NCBI GenBank assembly: GCA_946902875.1
Contig: OX336345.1
Location: forward strand, 20,181,395-20,245,394
DNA length: 64,000 nt
Source of the DNA: Nematopogon swammerdamellus
Lineage: Eukaryota > Arthropoda > Insecta > Lepidoptera > Adelidae
Direction of reading: 5' to 3'
Shown: piece by piece, positions 37,600-48,795 of the stretch
How positions within the stretch are numbered: the first letter of the stretch is position 1
How the letters are laid out: each line of letters begins with the position of its first letter
Translations under genes and position numbers: made by a program
Notes under the pieces: generated by a model
What the model was told of the DNA's origin: nothing
The model's database searches: none
Seen by the model: only the letters and a program-made list of their open reading frames with translations

Positions 37600-37985
37600 T
37601 TAGGGTTCCGTATCCGTTACGGGACCCTATTACTAAGCCAACGCCGTATGTCTGTCTGTCTGTCTGTCTGTCCGTCCGTCCGTCCGTCCGTCCGACCGTC
37701 TGTCTGTCCGAGGGCTGTATCTCTTGAACCGTAATAGGTAGCCCGTTGAAATTGTCACAGAATATGTGTTATTATGATATGATGGCCGGTGTAACAACAA
37801 ATAATAAAAATAAGAAAAAGTAAAAAATTCACGGGGTTCCCGTAGAATTATGAAGCATTTTAACTAATCATGACTTTGAACTAATATGAAGCCTTAACAC
37901 GCCATAGATGGCGTGAGTGGCGCTAGCCATGACATGGTTATACGGAACCCTTGGTGCGCGAGTTCGACTCGCACTTGGCCGTTTT
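37600..37985 (-). repeat. GGGTTCCGTA-type repeat copy
   Basis: TAGGGTTCCGTATCCGTTAC, TATTACTAAGCC, (TGTC)n/(CGTC)n at 37,650-37,707, AGGGCTGTATCTCTTGAACC and ACGCCATAGATGGCGTGAGT, ending with GAGTTCGACTCGCACTTGGC. Confidence 0.75.
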
Positions 37986-38217
37986 TTTTATGGTAACTGA
38001 CACGGTTGGCTACATCACACCTTCAGCCCATAACACCTTGGTGAACTAGGTGTCATGTCAGTGCTTTCCTTCGGTCGTGCCGGCTACACGGAACTGGACG
38101 GAAAACACGAACTATTTAAATAGCCGTTTCAACCGACCTTTCATTCAGTGCGGTGGTACCAACCCGGGCGGGTTAAACCCTACCACCTAGTAAGGTAAGA
38201 AGGGAAGAGACCTACTT
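37986..38217 (-). mobile_element. Composite SINE body, 5'-truncated
   Basis: The inverse of the shared body: TGGTAACTGACACGGTTGGC, TTTAAATAGCCGTTTCAACC, TTCAGTGCGGTGGTACCAAC and ACCCTACCACCTAGTAAGG. The head is absent. Confidence 0.8.
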
Positions 38218-38345
38218 GTTTACTTCCCTTGGCCCGTATTAGGTGGTAGGCTCAAACTGAACCCAACTGGGTTAGTACCACCGCACTGGACAAAATATGT
38301 CCGCATAGCAGCCTCGGCTGTGTTTTCCTCTGGTCCAGCAAAGAC
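38218..38345 (-). mobile_element. Fragment of the second SINE body
   Basis: GGTGGTAGGCTCAAACTGAA and TTTTCCTCTGGTCCAGCAAA match (inverted context) the body of the tRNA-headed SINE at 27,568-27,973, joined directly to the composite SINE body on its left. Confidence 0.6.
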
Positions 38346-38875
38346 AGCTTAATCTAATGGTAAGTCTCCAGTTTGGCGCCTTCCCGAAGGTTAATGGTTG
38401 GTCGGTACTTGCGGAGGTACTGCTTCCACAGGCCGGGGTTGCATTCAGCCATCTTGTGCGAGAGGGACGCGGTGTTACTTACTTGAGTGTAGTGGTGAGG
38501 GCGAAATGGACGCGGTGAGTGTTTGAGGATTGTAAACTTTCTCGAGCTGAGGCTTGATCTCGGTGCCTTCGGATCGCTGGTCGACCGCTGGGCCATTCGG
38601 CCACGGTGGCTGTGCGAGGCTCGAGTGAAACTTGTGGAGATATTGTTCGTGAGTGAGGCAACAGCGTCATCTAGCGCTGAATTAGCGGAGGCGAGGACAG
38701 TTGACATTTGTGATAGTGACATTGACACTGACATCTACGCTGACGGCTGTCGACAGTGACAGCTGTCAAATCTGAGTGTTGCCGGGTCACGGATTGTTAA
38801 GCGGACTGATTGACCATTTTGAACTTGGACTGATCGGCCCGACAGTACGACCAATCGAAATAAAATAAAATATTA
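38346..38875. other. Unassigned; short minus frame and tRNA-like patch
   Basis: A minus-strand frame ends with NPGLWKQYLRKYRPTINL near 38,360-38,450 and might be a gene fragment. The minus-strand GTGGCCGAATGGCCCAGC near 38,600 resembles a tRNA A-box region. Neither is convincing. Confidence 0.3.
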
Positions 38876-38901
38876 TTATTACTATAATTTTTCAGATTTC
38901 T

Positions 38902-38944
<43 letters not shown>

Positions 38945-39067
38945 CCAATTTGTTTAAAACTTGGAATTACAAGGAGTGCGGCTAACTTTGGTTAGGGTGG
39001 ACCTAGAGCGCCGTGTAAACTATCTCTGGATTCAGTAGGACCAGGCGAATTAGGCTGAGGAGTCGGC

Positions 39068-40630
39068 ATGTCGAAAGGGGGGGGGAAAACCCCCTCCACC
39101 CAAGAGTGGAGGGAGGCTGAGGGGGAGGCTGTTGACATAGAAGATATCGAAGACGTAGACACCGGGGGGTTTGCGCCGAGGAAGTCGCTGGCGAGGACCC
39201 CACCGCAGAAGGCTGCGGACGTGGGTGCCAGCAGGGCGCTCAAACGAGTGGCGTCGTCCCCTGAATTAAGGGAGTACACTGGGAAACGGGTATCGGTTGC
39301 CCAGAAGGAGATCCCGCCTGCGGCTGGTATAGCCGCAGGTGGCAAGGTGGCGGCAGCATCGGCAGTGAAGGCTAGTGGTGCCGGAGCCAAGTCGTCACGC
39401 GGCGGCCAGAGCGCAGCGGGCCCTTCGTCGTCAAGAGGGGCGGCTTCGGTCACCGGGGAGGCGGACGAAGAATCGGAGGAGGTCCTTGTAATAAAGGTGA
39501 AGGATGCTCTGAAGGCTATGCTTGAGGCGGCAGAGCACCCTTCAGCTAAAGTGAATAAGGAGCAGAGGCTCACCATGAACAAGGGGGCCTTAGATATCCA
39601 AACCTGGGTGTCCCAGCTTGCCATCAGAGCGGGACGAGCGGAGCTACAGCTGGCTAGGTGGGACATCGAAAGAGAGAGGCTGAGGCGAGAAGTGTTAGAG
39701 AAGGAGCTGGAGGTAGTTAAGGCGAGAGCGGGCCGGGACACTAGGGAGTCGGTTACAAGGGCGGGTACAGAAGTACCGTCTATGGCGATAGATTACTCCA
39801 GGGCGCTAAAGCTGGGGGGTAAGGCGGCGGAGGTCCGGATTGCTCCGGCAAGCAGGGCCCCGGCGCTGGCGATCTACCCAGCTGAGTCCCTGGGGGAATC
39901 TATCAAGAATAGTGAGGAGACAAAGAAACTCGTCACGTCGACGGTGGACCCTACAGAGATGGAGTGGCAGGTCCAGGGCTGTAGGAAGATAGGAAAGAGG
40001 GGAGTGGTGGTCCAAGCCACAACAAGGGAAGGAGCCAAGGCCATGCTGAGAAACACCAAATTAAAGGAGGCGGGCCTAGTAGTCTCGGAGCTGAAGCAGC
40101 GGAAACCATTGATAAAGATTAAGGGCATTGGGGAGGAGACGGATGATGCCCAGCTGAAACGTGCTCTGGTCAACCAGAACTTAAAATTAAGGGAGGGGAA
40201 CACCTTTACGGAAGGTAACATTAGTGACGCGATGAAGCTGGTTTTTAGAAAGAGGGCGCGCGGTTTCAGCTGGGCCGTGTACGAGGTCTCCCCGAAGTTG
40301 CGTGAGGCGATATTGGCCCAGGAGCTGATATATGTGGGCTGGGAGGCCCACCGAGTTGAGGATTTCAGCGGGGTCACCTGCTGCTTTAAATGCCAAATAT
40401 ACGGGCACCCGATGAAGCATTGTCGAGCGGCTGGTCCTACATGCTCAGACTGTGGACAGGACGGGCACGAGAGGGCAGCGTGCAAAACCGCGGTGGCGGA
40501 TAGGAAATGCGCGACATGCTCTAAAATGGGCAGGAGTGGGGCGGATACGCATAGGACGTTCGCCACCTCGTGCCCAGCCAGGCAGTTCGCGGAGAGACGC
40601 ATGGTGGATCAGACCGACTACCATGGGTAA
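39068..40630 (+). CDS. R1-clade retrotransposon ORF1 (Gag-like), left arm
   Basis: 520 codons, intact. The N-terminal third is low complexity and charged. The middle has a coiled-coil-like stretch (about residues 190-225, RAELQLARWDIERERLRREV). The C-terminus has CCHC-type knuckles CFKCQIYGHPMKHC and CSDCGQDGHERAAC plus a third cysteine cluster beginning CATCSKMG, as in R1/TRAS/SART Gag-like proteins that package element RNA. The ATG at 39,068 follows a short leader after a T-run. Its stop overlaps the ORF2 start (ATGGGTAA). Confidence 0.9.
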   Translation: MSKGGGKTPSTQEWREAEGEAVDIEDIEDVDTGGFAPRKSLARTPPQKAADVGASRALKRVASSPELREYTGKRVSVAQKEIPPAAGIAAGGKVAAASAVKASGAGAKSSRGGQSAAGPSSSRGAASVTGEADEESEEVLVIKVKDALKAMLEAAEHPSAKVNKEQRLTMNKGALDIQTWVSQLAIRAGRAELQLARWDIERERLRREVLEKELEVVKARAGRDTRESVTRAGTEVPSMAIDYSRALKLGGKAAEVRIAPASRAPALAIYPAESLGESIKNSEETKKLVTSTVDPTEMEWQVQGCRKIGKRGVVVQATTREGAKAMLRNTKLKEAGLVVSELKQRKPLIKIKGIGEETDDAQLKRALVNQNLKLREGNTFTEGNISDAMKLVFRKRARGFSWAVYEVSPKLREAILAQELIYVGWEAHRVEDFSGVTCCFKCQIYGHPMKHCRAAGPTCSDCGQDGHERAACKTAVADRKCATCSKMGRSGADTHRTFATSCPARQFAERRMVDQTDYHG

Positions 40631-42818
40631 GGACCGTACTCGAAAATTGGGTGGAAGGGGTATGCGCGTCGGTCAGTTAAACTTGCATGGGTCTTCGGCG
40701 GCCACCGAAGAGATCAGGAGGATATGCGTGGAGCACGAGTTGGATGCAATGCTCGTTCAGGAGCAGTACGGGGGCGCAGGAGGGGTAACCCTCCTGCAGC
40801 TTGGGGTAAATTCGTCTGCGGGATTATACATCCACAACAGCTCGGTGCGTTGCGCATTCCTACCTGATCTCAGCTCAGACTTTCTGGCGGTGGCTCACGT
40901 GGACCTACCGGGGGGAGGACTTCATTTGGCGAGTGCGTACTTTAAGTATAGCGATCACATCGACCCGCATTTGGAAGGAATTGAGAGGATGATTACGGCC
41001 CTGCGGGGCAGTCATTTAGTAATTGGGGCGGACGCGAATGCGCACTCGCCAATGTGGCATTCCCGTTTAAACCACTGCGAGGGTAAGGGCCGTGAGGCTA
41101 ATGATAGGCGGCAAAAACTTGAGGACACAATAAATGCCCATGCGCTCACGGTGGTGAATGTGGAGGGAATGCCGGAGACCTTCTCTGGGCCGAACGGCTC
41201 ATCTAACATAGACGTGACCATGTGTTCTGCGGGGGTGGTGGTGGCTGATTGGAGGGTCCATGTTGGAGCCTCCATCAGCGACCACCAACTGATTACGTTC
41301 ACACTGGGAGGCGACATGGTGGTCCACGTGGAAGATCCCAAAGTTAGGAGGTTTAGGGACGTTCCGGAGGACTGGGCTCCCTATCAGAATGCTCTGCTGC
41401 TAAGTGCAAATCGGCCGAATGAAGAGATGGACGCAGAGAAGTACGCGAGGAAACTGGGAGAGATGATTGAGAGGGCAGCAGCAGAGCACTTAGGTCTGAA
41501 GCGCGCAAAGAAGAAGGACGGTACGCAAGAGTGGTGGAGTGAGAAACTGAGCAAGAAGAGAGCTATCGTAAGGAGAACAAGAAGAAGGATGCAAGGGCGG
41601 AAGAAAGACAGAGGACTTGCACAGGAGATGGAATACATGGAGGTTCTGAACGAATACAGAAGGGAAAAGCTAGAATATAAGAGAATGATTGAGGAGGAGA
41701 AGCTGAGAATGGTAAGGGAAAGGGCCACCATTCAGGGCAACGAGAACCCGTGGGGTCAGCCATACAAATTTGCGAAAGGCAGACGGCCAACCGTGACCAA
41801 TGTGGTCACGGCCGTAAATTGGAGGGGAGCGCAAGCGCGCACCACAGAGGAGGTGATGGCGGACATCGCGGGCTCTCTTTGCCCTGACGATGACCCTCTA
41901 AGGGATACAAGGCAGCACACTACCATCAGAGCACTCGCGCTCATTCCACCCAGCGTAGGGGCACAGTCAATTATCCCGGTAGGGCGGGTAGAGCTTAGCA
42001 AACTGCTAAAGGACCTGCCCAACACAGCTCCGGGGATTGACGGCATTACGGCCCCGATGCTAAGGTGGGCCCACTCGTCTCTGGAATGGGAGATGATCTC
42101 AAGCATGAATAAATGCTTGATGGAGGGCAAATTTCCAGAATGCTGGAAGGTGGGCAGGCTAATAGTTCTGCCGAAGGGAAACGGGAAGGATCCGAGTGAC
42201 CCGAAGGCCTATAGACCGGTGACCCTCCTGCCGATCCTGGGCAAAATCCTGGAGAGGATAATTGTAGCGAGGCTGGAGGGGGTGCGCAGTAGACTTTCGG
42301 AGTTTCAGTTCGGATTCACGCCGAAACGTTCAACCACAGACGCTATAAAAAGCCTGATGAGTAGAGTGAGGGAGTCGGAGTGTAAATATGTCCAGGCGAT
42401 TTTCCTGGACATATCGGGGGCCTTCGACAATGCTTGGTGGCCAATGGTGCTGGTGAAGGCCAAGAGCTTGGGATGTCCGCCTTACATATACAGGGTCCTA
42501 AGCTCATACTTCGCCAGAAGGAAGGTCGGATTATACTGTGGCGCCAGAGTTGTCTGGAAGACCTCCACCATGGGGTGTCCCCAGGGTTCGGTCCTCGGGC
42601 CTTTCCTATGGAACATCCTCATGGACGATATGCTCCGATTACCCCTGCCGGAGGGATGCCACGTGGCCGCGTATGCGGACGACGTGGTTGTTACTGTGGA
42701 GGCGGACTCCAGGGCTCAACTGGAGTCCAAGTCTGCGGGGGCGCTGCGGTTGCTGGAAGGTTGGGGTACTACTAACCGGCTTGAATTTGCCCCAGCTAAG
42801 TCATGTACAATGACAGTC
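40623..42818 (+). CDS. R1-clade ORF2: endonuclease and RT, truncated at the palindrome turn
   Basis: ORF2 starts at ATG 40,623 inside the last codons of ORF1. An apurinic-type endonuclease opens with MRVGQLNLHGSSAATEE and contains VIGADANAHSPMWHS and HVGASISDHQLITF (catalytic SDH). RT blocks: NTAPGIDGITAPMLRW, YRPVTLLPILGKILERI, QFGFTPKRSTTDAI, AIFLDISGAFDNAWWP (catalytic Asp), CPQGSVLGPFLWN and VAAYADDVVVTVEA (catalytic Asp pair). At 42,818 the frame enters the loop and inverted arm, which adds foreign residues to 42,947. The genuine C-terminus is at 46,878-48,071. Confidence 0.9.
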
Positions 42819-42844
42819 AAGGGAAGGTTCACGAACCGATCCCC

Positions 42845-45040
42845 GACTGTCATTGTACATGACTTAGCTGGGGCAAATTCAAGCCGGTTAGTAGTACCCC
42901 AACCTTCCAGCAACCGCAGCGCCCCCGCAGACTTGGACTCCAGTTGAGCCCTGGAGTCCGCCTCCACAGTAACAACCACGTCGTCCGCATACGCGGCCAC
43001 GTGGCATCCCTCCGGCAGGGGTAATCGGAGCATATCGTCCATGAGGATGTTCCATAGGAAAGGCCCGAGGACCGAACCCTGGGGACACCCCATGGTGGAG
43101 GTCTTCCAGACAACTCTGGCGCCACAGTATAATCCGACCTTCCTTCTGGCGAAGTATGAGCTTAGGACCCTGTATATGTAAGGCGGACATCCCAAGCTCT
43201 TGGCCTTCACCAGCACCATTGGCCACCAAGCATTGTCGAAGGCCCCCGATATGTCCAGGAAAATCGCCTGGACATATTTACACTCCGACTCCCTCACTCT
43301 ACTCATCAGGCTTTTTATAGCGTCTGTGGTTGAACGTTTCGGCGTGAATCCGAACTGAAACTCCGAAAGTCTACTGCGCACCCCCTCCAGCCTCGCTACA
43401 ATTATCCTCTCCAGGATTTTGCCCAGGATCGGCAGGAGGGTCACCGGTCTATAGGCCTTCGGGTCACTCGGATCCTTCCCGTTTCCCTTCGGCAGAACTA
43501 TTAGCCTGCCCACCTTCCAGCATTCTGGAAATTTGCCCTCCATCAAGCATTTATTCATGCTTGAGATCATCTCCCATTCCAGAGACGAGTGGGCCCACCT
43601 TAGCATCGGGGCCGTAATGCCGTCAATCCCCGGAGCTGTGTTGGGCAGGTCCTTTAGCAGTTTGCTTAGCTCTACCCGCCCTACCGGGATAATTGACTGT
43701 GCCCCTACGCTGGGTGGAATGAGCGCGAGTGCTCTGATGGTAGTGTGCTGCCTTGTATCCCTTAGAGGGTCATCGTCAGGGCAAAGAGAGCCCGCGATGT
43801 CCGCCATCACCTCCTCTGTGGTGCGCGCTTGCGCTCCCCTCCAATTTACGGCCGTGACCACATTGGTCACGGTTGGCCGTCTGCCTTTCGCAAATTTGTA
43901 TGGCTGACCCCACGGGTTCTCGTTGCCCTGAATGGTGGCCCTTTCCCTTACCATTCTCAGCTTCTCCTCCTCAATCATTCTCTTATATTCTAGCTTTTCC
44001 CTTCTGTATTCGTTCAGAACCTCCATGTATTCCATCTCCTGTGCAAGTCCTCTGTCTTTCTTCCGCCCTTGCATCCTTCTTCTTGTTCTCCTTACGATAG
44101 CTCTCTTCTTGCTCAGTTTCTCACTCCACCACTCTTGCGTACCGTCCTTCTTCTTTGCGCGCTTCAGACCTAAGTGCTCTGCTGCTGCCCTCTCAATCAT
44201 CTCTCCCAGTTTCCTCGCGTACTTCTCTGCGTCCATCTCTTCATTCGGCCGATTTGCACTTAGCAGCAGAGCATTCTGATAGGGAGCCCAGTCCTCCGGA
44301 ACGTCCCTAAACCTCCTAACTTTGGGATCTTCCACGTGGACCACCATGTCGCCTCCCAGTGTGAACGTAATCAGTTGGTGGTCGCTGATGGAGGCTCCAA
44401 CATGGACCCTCCAATCAGCCACCACCACCCCCGCAGAACACATGGTCACGTCTATGTTAGATGAGCCGTTCGGCCCAGAGAAGGTCTCCGGCATTCCCTC
44501 CACATTCACCACCGTGAGCGCATGGGCATTTATTGTGTCCTCAAGTTTTTGCCGCCTATCATTAGCCTCACGGCCCTTACCCTCGCAGTGGTTTAAACGG
44601 GAATGCCACATTGGCGAGTGCGCATTCGCGTCCGCCCCAATTACTAAATGACTGCCCCGCAGGGCCGTAATCATCCTCTCAATTCCTTCCAAATGCGGGT
44701 CGATGTGATCGCTATACTTAAAGTACGCACTCGCCAAATGAAGTCCTCCCCCCGGTAGGTCCACGTGAGCCACCGCCAGAAAGTCTGAGCTGAGATCAGG
44801 TAGGAATGCGCAACGCACCGAGCTGTTGTGGATGTATAATCCCGCAGACGAATTTACCCCAAGCTGCAGGAGGGTTACCCCTCCTGCGCCCCCGTACTGC
44901 TCCTGAACGAGCATTGCATCCAACTCGTGCTCCACGCATATCCTCCTGATCTCTTCGGTGGCCGCCGAAGACCCATGCAAGTTTAACTGACCGACGCGCA
45001 TACCCCTTCCACCCAATTTTCGAGTACGGTCCTTACCCAT
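42845..45040 (-). CDS. R1-clade ORF2, inverted arm copy
   Basis: Reverse-complement duplicate of the left-arm ORF2 from ATG 45,040 to the turn. Every endonuclease and RT motif listed for the left arm is present. The frame runs to 42,716 through the loop into antisense sequence. Confidence 0.9.
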
Positions 45041-46595
45041 GGTAGTCGGTCTGATCCACCATGCGTCTCTCCGCGAACTGCCTGGCTGGGCACGAGGTGG
45101 CGAACGTCCTATGCGTATCCGCCCCACTCCTGCCCATTTTAGAGCATGTCGCGCATTTCCTATCCGCCACCGCGGTTTTGCACGCTGCCCTCTCGTGCCC
45201 GTCCTGTCCACAGTCTGAGCATGTAGGACCAGCCGCTCGACAATGCTTCATCGGGTGCCCGTATATTTGGCATTTAAAGCAGCAGGTGACCCCGCTGAAA
45301 TCCTCAACTCGGTGGGCCTCCCAGCCCACATATATCAGCTCCTGGGCCAATATCGCCTCACGCAACTTCGGGGAGACCTCGTACACGGCCCAGCTGAAAC
45401 CGCGCGCCCTCTTTCTAAAAACCAGCTTCATCGCGTCACTAATGTTACCTTCCGTAAAGGTGTTCCCCTCCCTTAATTTTAAGTTCTGGTTGACCAGAGC
45501 ACGTTTCAGCTGGGCATCATCCGTCTCCTCCCCAATGCCCTTAATCTTTATCAATGGTTTCCGCTGCTTCAGCTCCGAGACTACTAGGCCCGCCTCCTTT
45601 AATTTGGTGTTTCTCAGCATGGCCTTGGCTCCTTCCCTTGTTGTGGCTTGGACCACCACTCCCCTCTTTCCTATCTTCCTACAGCCCTGGACCTGCCACT
45701 CCATCTCTGTAGGGTCCACCGTCGACGTGACGAGTTTCTTTGTCTCCTCACTATTCTTGATAGATTCCCCCAGGGACTCAGCTGGGTAGATCGCCAGCGC
45801 CGGGGCCCTGCTTGCCGGAGCAATCCGGACCTCCGCCGCCTTACCCCCCAGCTTTAGCGCCCTGGAGTAATCTATCGCCATAGACGGTACTTCTGTACCC
45901 GCCCTTGTAACCGACTCCCTAGTGTCCCGGCCCGCTCTCGCCTTAACTACCTCCAGCTCCTTCTCTAACACTTCTCGCCTCAGCCTCTCTCTTTCGATGT
46001 CCCACCTAGCCAGCTGTAGCTCCGCTCGTCCCGCTCTGATGGCAAGCTGGGACACCCAGGTTTGGATATCTAAGGCCTCCTTGTTCATGGTGAGCCTCTG
46101 CTCCTTATTCACTTTAGCTGAAGGGTGCTCTGCCGCCTCAAGCATAGCCTTCAGAGCATCCTTCACCTTTATTACAAGGACCTCCTCCGATTCTTCGTCC
46201 GCCTCCCCGGTGACCGAAGCCGCCCCTCTTGACGACGAAGGGCCCGCTGCGCTCTGGCCGCCGCGTGACGACTTGGCTCCGGCACCACTAGCCTTCACTG
46301 CCGATGCTGCCGCCACCTTGCCACCTGCGGCTATACCAGCCGCAGGCGGGATCTCCTTCTGGGCAACCGATACCCGTTTCCCAGTGTACTCCCTTAATTC
46401 AGGGGACGACGCCACTCGTTTGAGCGCCCTGCTGGCACCCACGTCCGCAGCCTTCTGCGGTGGGGTCCTCGCCAGCGACTTCCTCGGCGCAAACCCCCCG
46501 GTGTCTACGTCTTCGATATCTTCTATGTCAACAGCCTCCCCCTCAGCCTCCCTCCACTCTTGGGTGGAGGGGGTTTTCCCCCCCCCTTTCGACAT
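45033..46595 (-). CDS. R1-clade ORF1, inverted arm copy
   Basis: 520 codons, identical to the left-arm ORF1 except Gly173 to Glu (MNKEALD here, MNKGALD there). Same zinc knuckles and same ATGGGTAA overlap with ORF2. Confidence 0.9.
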   Translation of the reverse strand: MSKGGGKTPSTQEWREAEGEAVDIEDIEDVDTGGFAPRKSLARTPPQKAADVGASRALKRVASSPELREYTGKRVSVAQKEIPPAAGIAAGGKVAAASAVKASGAGAKSSRGGQSAAGPSSSRGAASVTGEADEESEEVLVIKVKDALKAMLEAAEHPSAKVNKEQRLTMNKEALDIQTWVSQLAIRAGRAELQLARWDIERERLRREVLEKELEVVKARAGRDTRESVTRAGTEVPSMAIDYSRALKLGGKAAEVRIAPASRAPALAIYPAESLGESIKNSEETKKLVTSTVDPTEMEWQVQGCRKIGKRGVVVQATTREGAKAMLRNTKLKEAGLVVSELKQRKPLIKIKGIGEETDDAQLKRALVNQNLKLREGNTFTEGNISDAMKLVFRKRARGFSWAVYEVSPKLREAILAQELIYVGWEAHRVEDFSGVTCCFKCQIYGHPMKHCRAAGPTCSDCGQDGHERAACKTAVADRKCATCSKMGRSGADTHRTFATSCPARQFAERRMVDQTDYHG

Positions 46596-46782
46596 GCCGA
46601 CTCCTCAGCCTAATTCGCCTGGTCCTACTGAATCCAGAGATAGTTTACACGGCGCTCTAGGTCCACCCTAACCAAAGTTAGCCGCACTCCTTGTAATTCC
46701 AAGTTTTAAACAAATTGGAAAAAAAAAAAAAAAAAAAAAAAAAGGAGAAATCTGAAAAATTATAGTAATAAGTCTAGTATAA

Positions 46783-48071
46783 GTCCGCCTTACATATACA
46801 GGGTCCTAAGCTCATACTTCGCCAGAAGGAAGGTCGGATTATACTGTGGCGCCAGAGTTGTCTGGAAGACCTCCACCATGGGGTGTCCCCAGGGTTCGGT
46901 CCTCGGGCCTTTCCTATGGAACATCCTCATGGACGATATGCTCCGATTACCCCTGCCGGAGGGATGCCACGTGGCCGCGTATGCGGACGACGTGGTTGTT
47001 ACTGTGGAGGCGGACTCCAGGGCTCAACTGGAGTCCAAGTCTGCGGGGGCGCTGCGGTTGCTGGAAGGTTGGGGTACTACTAACCGGCTTGAATTTGCCC
47101 CAGCTAAGTCATGTACAATGACAGTCAAGGGAAGGTTCACGAACCGATCCCCGACTGTCAAAATGGGGGGAGTGTCAATTAAGGCAGTGAAGGAGACGCG
47201 GTTCCTGGGGGTGGTGCTCGACGAGAGTTTTGGATTTGCAAGGCACGCGCGGGCGATAGGTGAGAAAGCCAACGCAAGCTATGGTAGGATGGCCAGGATA
47301 ACGGGGAGCTCGTGGGTTCTCCGTTATCCTGCCCTTCTGGTCATATACAGGGGGGTGTGGGTCGCCACAGTCACCTATGCGGCGTCGTGCTGGGTTAGCC
47401 GCGTGGGGCTTCACGTCGTTAGGAGCCATCTCCTCCGTACCCAGAGACAGGCTTTGATACTCCTTACCAAGGCGTACAGGACGACCAGTACGGCAGCCCT
47501 TCCGGTTCTCGCGGGTGTGCTGCCGGCCGACTTGGAGGTGGTCAGTGCCGCGGAAAGGCTCGGGGCCGGAAAGGAGTTAGTAAGTAAAGCGGAAGCTGCA
47601 GCTGAAGCGAAACGGGTGGCTGAGGAGGCACGCAGTCAATGGCAGGTGAGATGGGACGGGTCAGGGACGGGCAGGCACCTCTCCAAGTGTTTCCCCAATG
47701 TGGGTGAGAGGCTTAGGAGGACATGGGTCTCGCCCGACTATTACACGTCCCAGATCCTTTCGGGCCATGGGAATTTCCGCGGCAAACTGCAGGATCTGGG
47801 CTTGGCAGAGGATGGAGGCTGTGAATGTGGGGAGGAAAGGGAGGACGCTGAGCACATCCTGTGGGAGTGCAGCGAGTTTGAATGCGAAAGAGCGGAGATG
47901 ATGGATGAAATTCGGGGCCTGGTTGGGGGCCCGGTTTTCTACGACGACCTGACGAAGACAGCGCAGACCTTTGGGGCTTTCCGCAGGTTTTGCAGCAGGT
48001 GGCACGCCGCTAAGATGACGAAGTCGCTGCGACAGGGGAGCAGTTCGGGGTTGTCCGAATCTCCCTCGTAG
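46783..48071 (+). CDS. R1-clade ORF2 3' portion, 5'-truncated copy
   Basis: Sequence from 46,783 repeats 42,475-42,852 without differences that I noticed, then continues past the palindrome turn with the missing ORF2 end. It holds CPQGSVLGPFLWN, YADDVVVTV, RT thumb sequence and a C-terminal CCHC-type finger (CECGEEREDAEHILWECSEF) typical of R1-clade ORF2. Stop at 48,069-48,071. The copy begins inside RT, as expected for 5' truncation, 11 bases after the palindrome ends. Confidence 0.85.
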
Positions 48072-48787
48072 TCGGTAGAACGCTACTTTGATCTGTGTGT
48101 TTTGAGTGCTACCTGGGTGTTTGTGTTGTTGTTATGTGTAAAGCTACTGTGTATATTTTATGTTATATTTCATTGTTCTTTGTAGATTTTTCATTGTGTT
48201 TTATGTTATCTGTGTATGAAGAGAGGACAATATTAACTGGGTTGACAAATTACCGGCGCAAGACTGACAGACTAGGACGCTCAATCGCCAATAAAGATGC
48301 CCAGGTGGTCACTGAAAAGATGCCGAGAACCCAGGGCCACGATAAAGAAGCCACCTGGGGCCACTAAAAGAAGCGGAGCACGACGCCTGACGTGACAAGT
48401 AGAGTCTTAGCTTGGGGGTTAGGTGAGGTTTAGGTTAGGGGACAATGGGGAGACAAGTCGCCGTATGTGACGTGACTGGCCAATAGGGCCTTTGACTGAC
48501 GGACTAGTAGATGGGGACACTTCGTCCGGAGCCGGTGTGCTCGAAGGGGGAGCCCCAGAACGCCTCGCTGGGTCTCCTCGAGTGGGGTTGGACCGCTGTA
48601 TTCGCGCGTCTTTGGCACGGCCGCCGTGTCGGGTGGCCGGTCGACTGCAACCCCTGTGCGTGCATCGGACTCGGATGATATTTGCCTTGACGAGCGATGA
48701 GAACACATTGCGAGTGCTATATCCGCGAGGATGGTGCGCTCGGGAGGTGGTGGGTTAGAAGTGGTACTTGCGGAGGACATTATCAGT
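48072..48787 (+). other. R1-clade 3' UTR, then unassigned GC-rich sequence
   Basis: The 3' UTR probably reaches about 48,400; no poly(A) tail marks its end. From about 48,430 GC-rich sequence holds overlapping frames on both strands (88 codons plus, 139 codons minus) with Ser/Pro/Arg-rich composition and no recognised domain. Confidence 0.45.
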
Positions 48788-48795
48788 GCCACGAG

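Larger units (their letters stand above)
38876..46771. repeat. 7.9-kb near-perfect palindrome of an R1-clade retrotransposon
   Basis: The left arm (38,876-42,818) and right arm (42,845-46,771) are reverse complements with a 26-base loop. Differences seen: T-run of 41 (38,904-38,944) against A-run of 25 (46,719-46,743), and one base at codon 173 of ORF1 (position 39,585). At the centre, GACAGTC and GACTGTC are an inverted pair that already exists in the intact sequence (47,128-47,160), so the turn occurred at pre-existing short inverted repeats. It is either a biological snap-back or a fold-back assembly error. Confidence 0.95.

Noticed and set aside
39003..46671. Long antisense frames (242, 249, 124 and 115 codons)
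   Set aside because: They are antisense or shifted shadows of the R1-clade ORF1 and ORF2, mirrored in both arms.
38901..48400. Telomere-specific TRAS/SART insertion
   Set aside because: The protein is R1-clade, but no TTAGG telomeric repeat is present at any junction.
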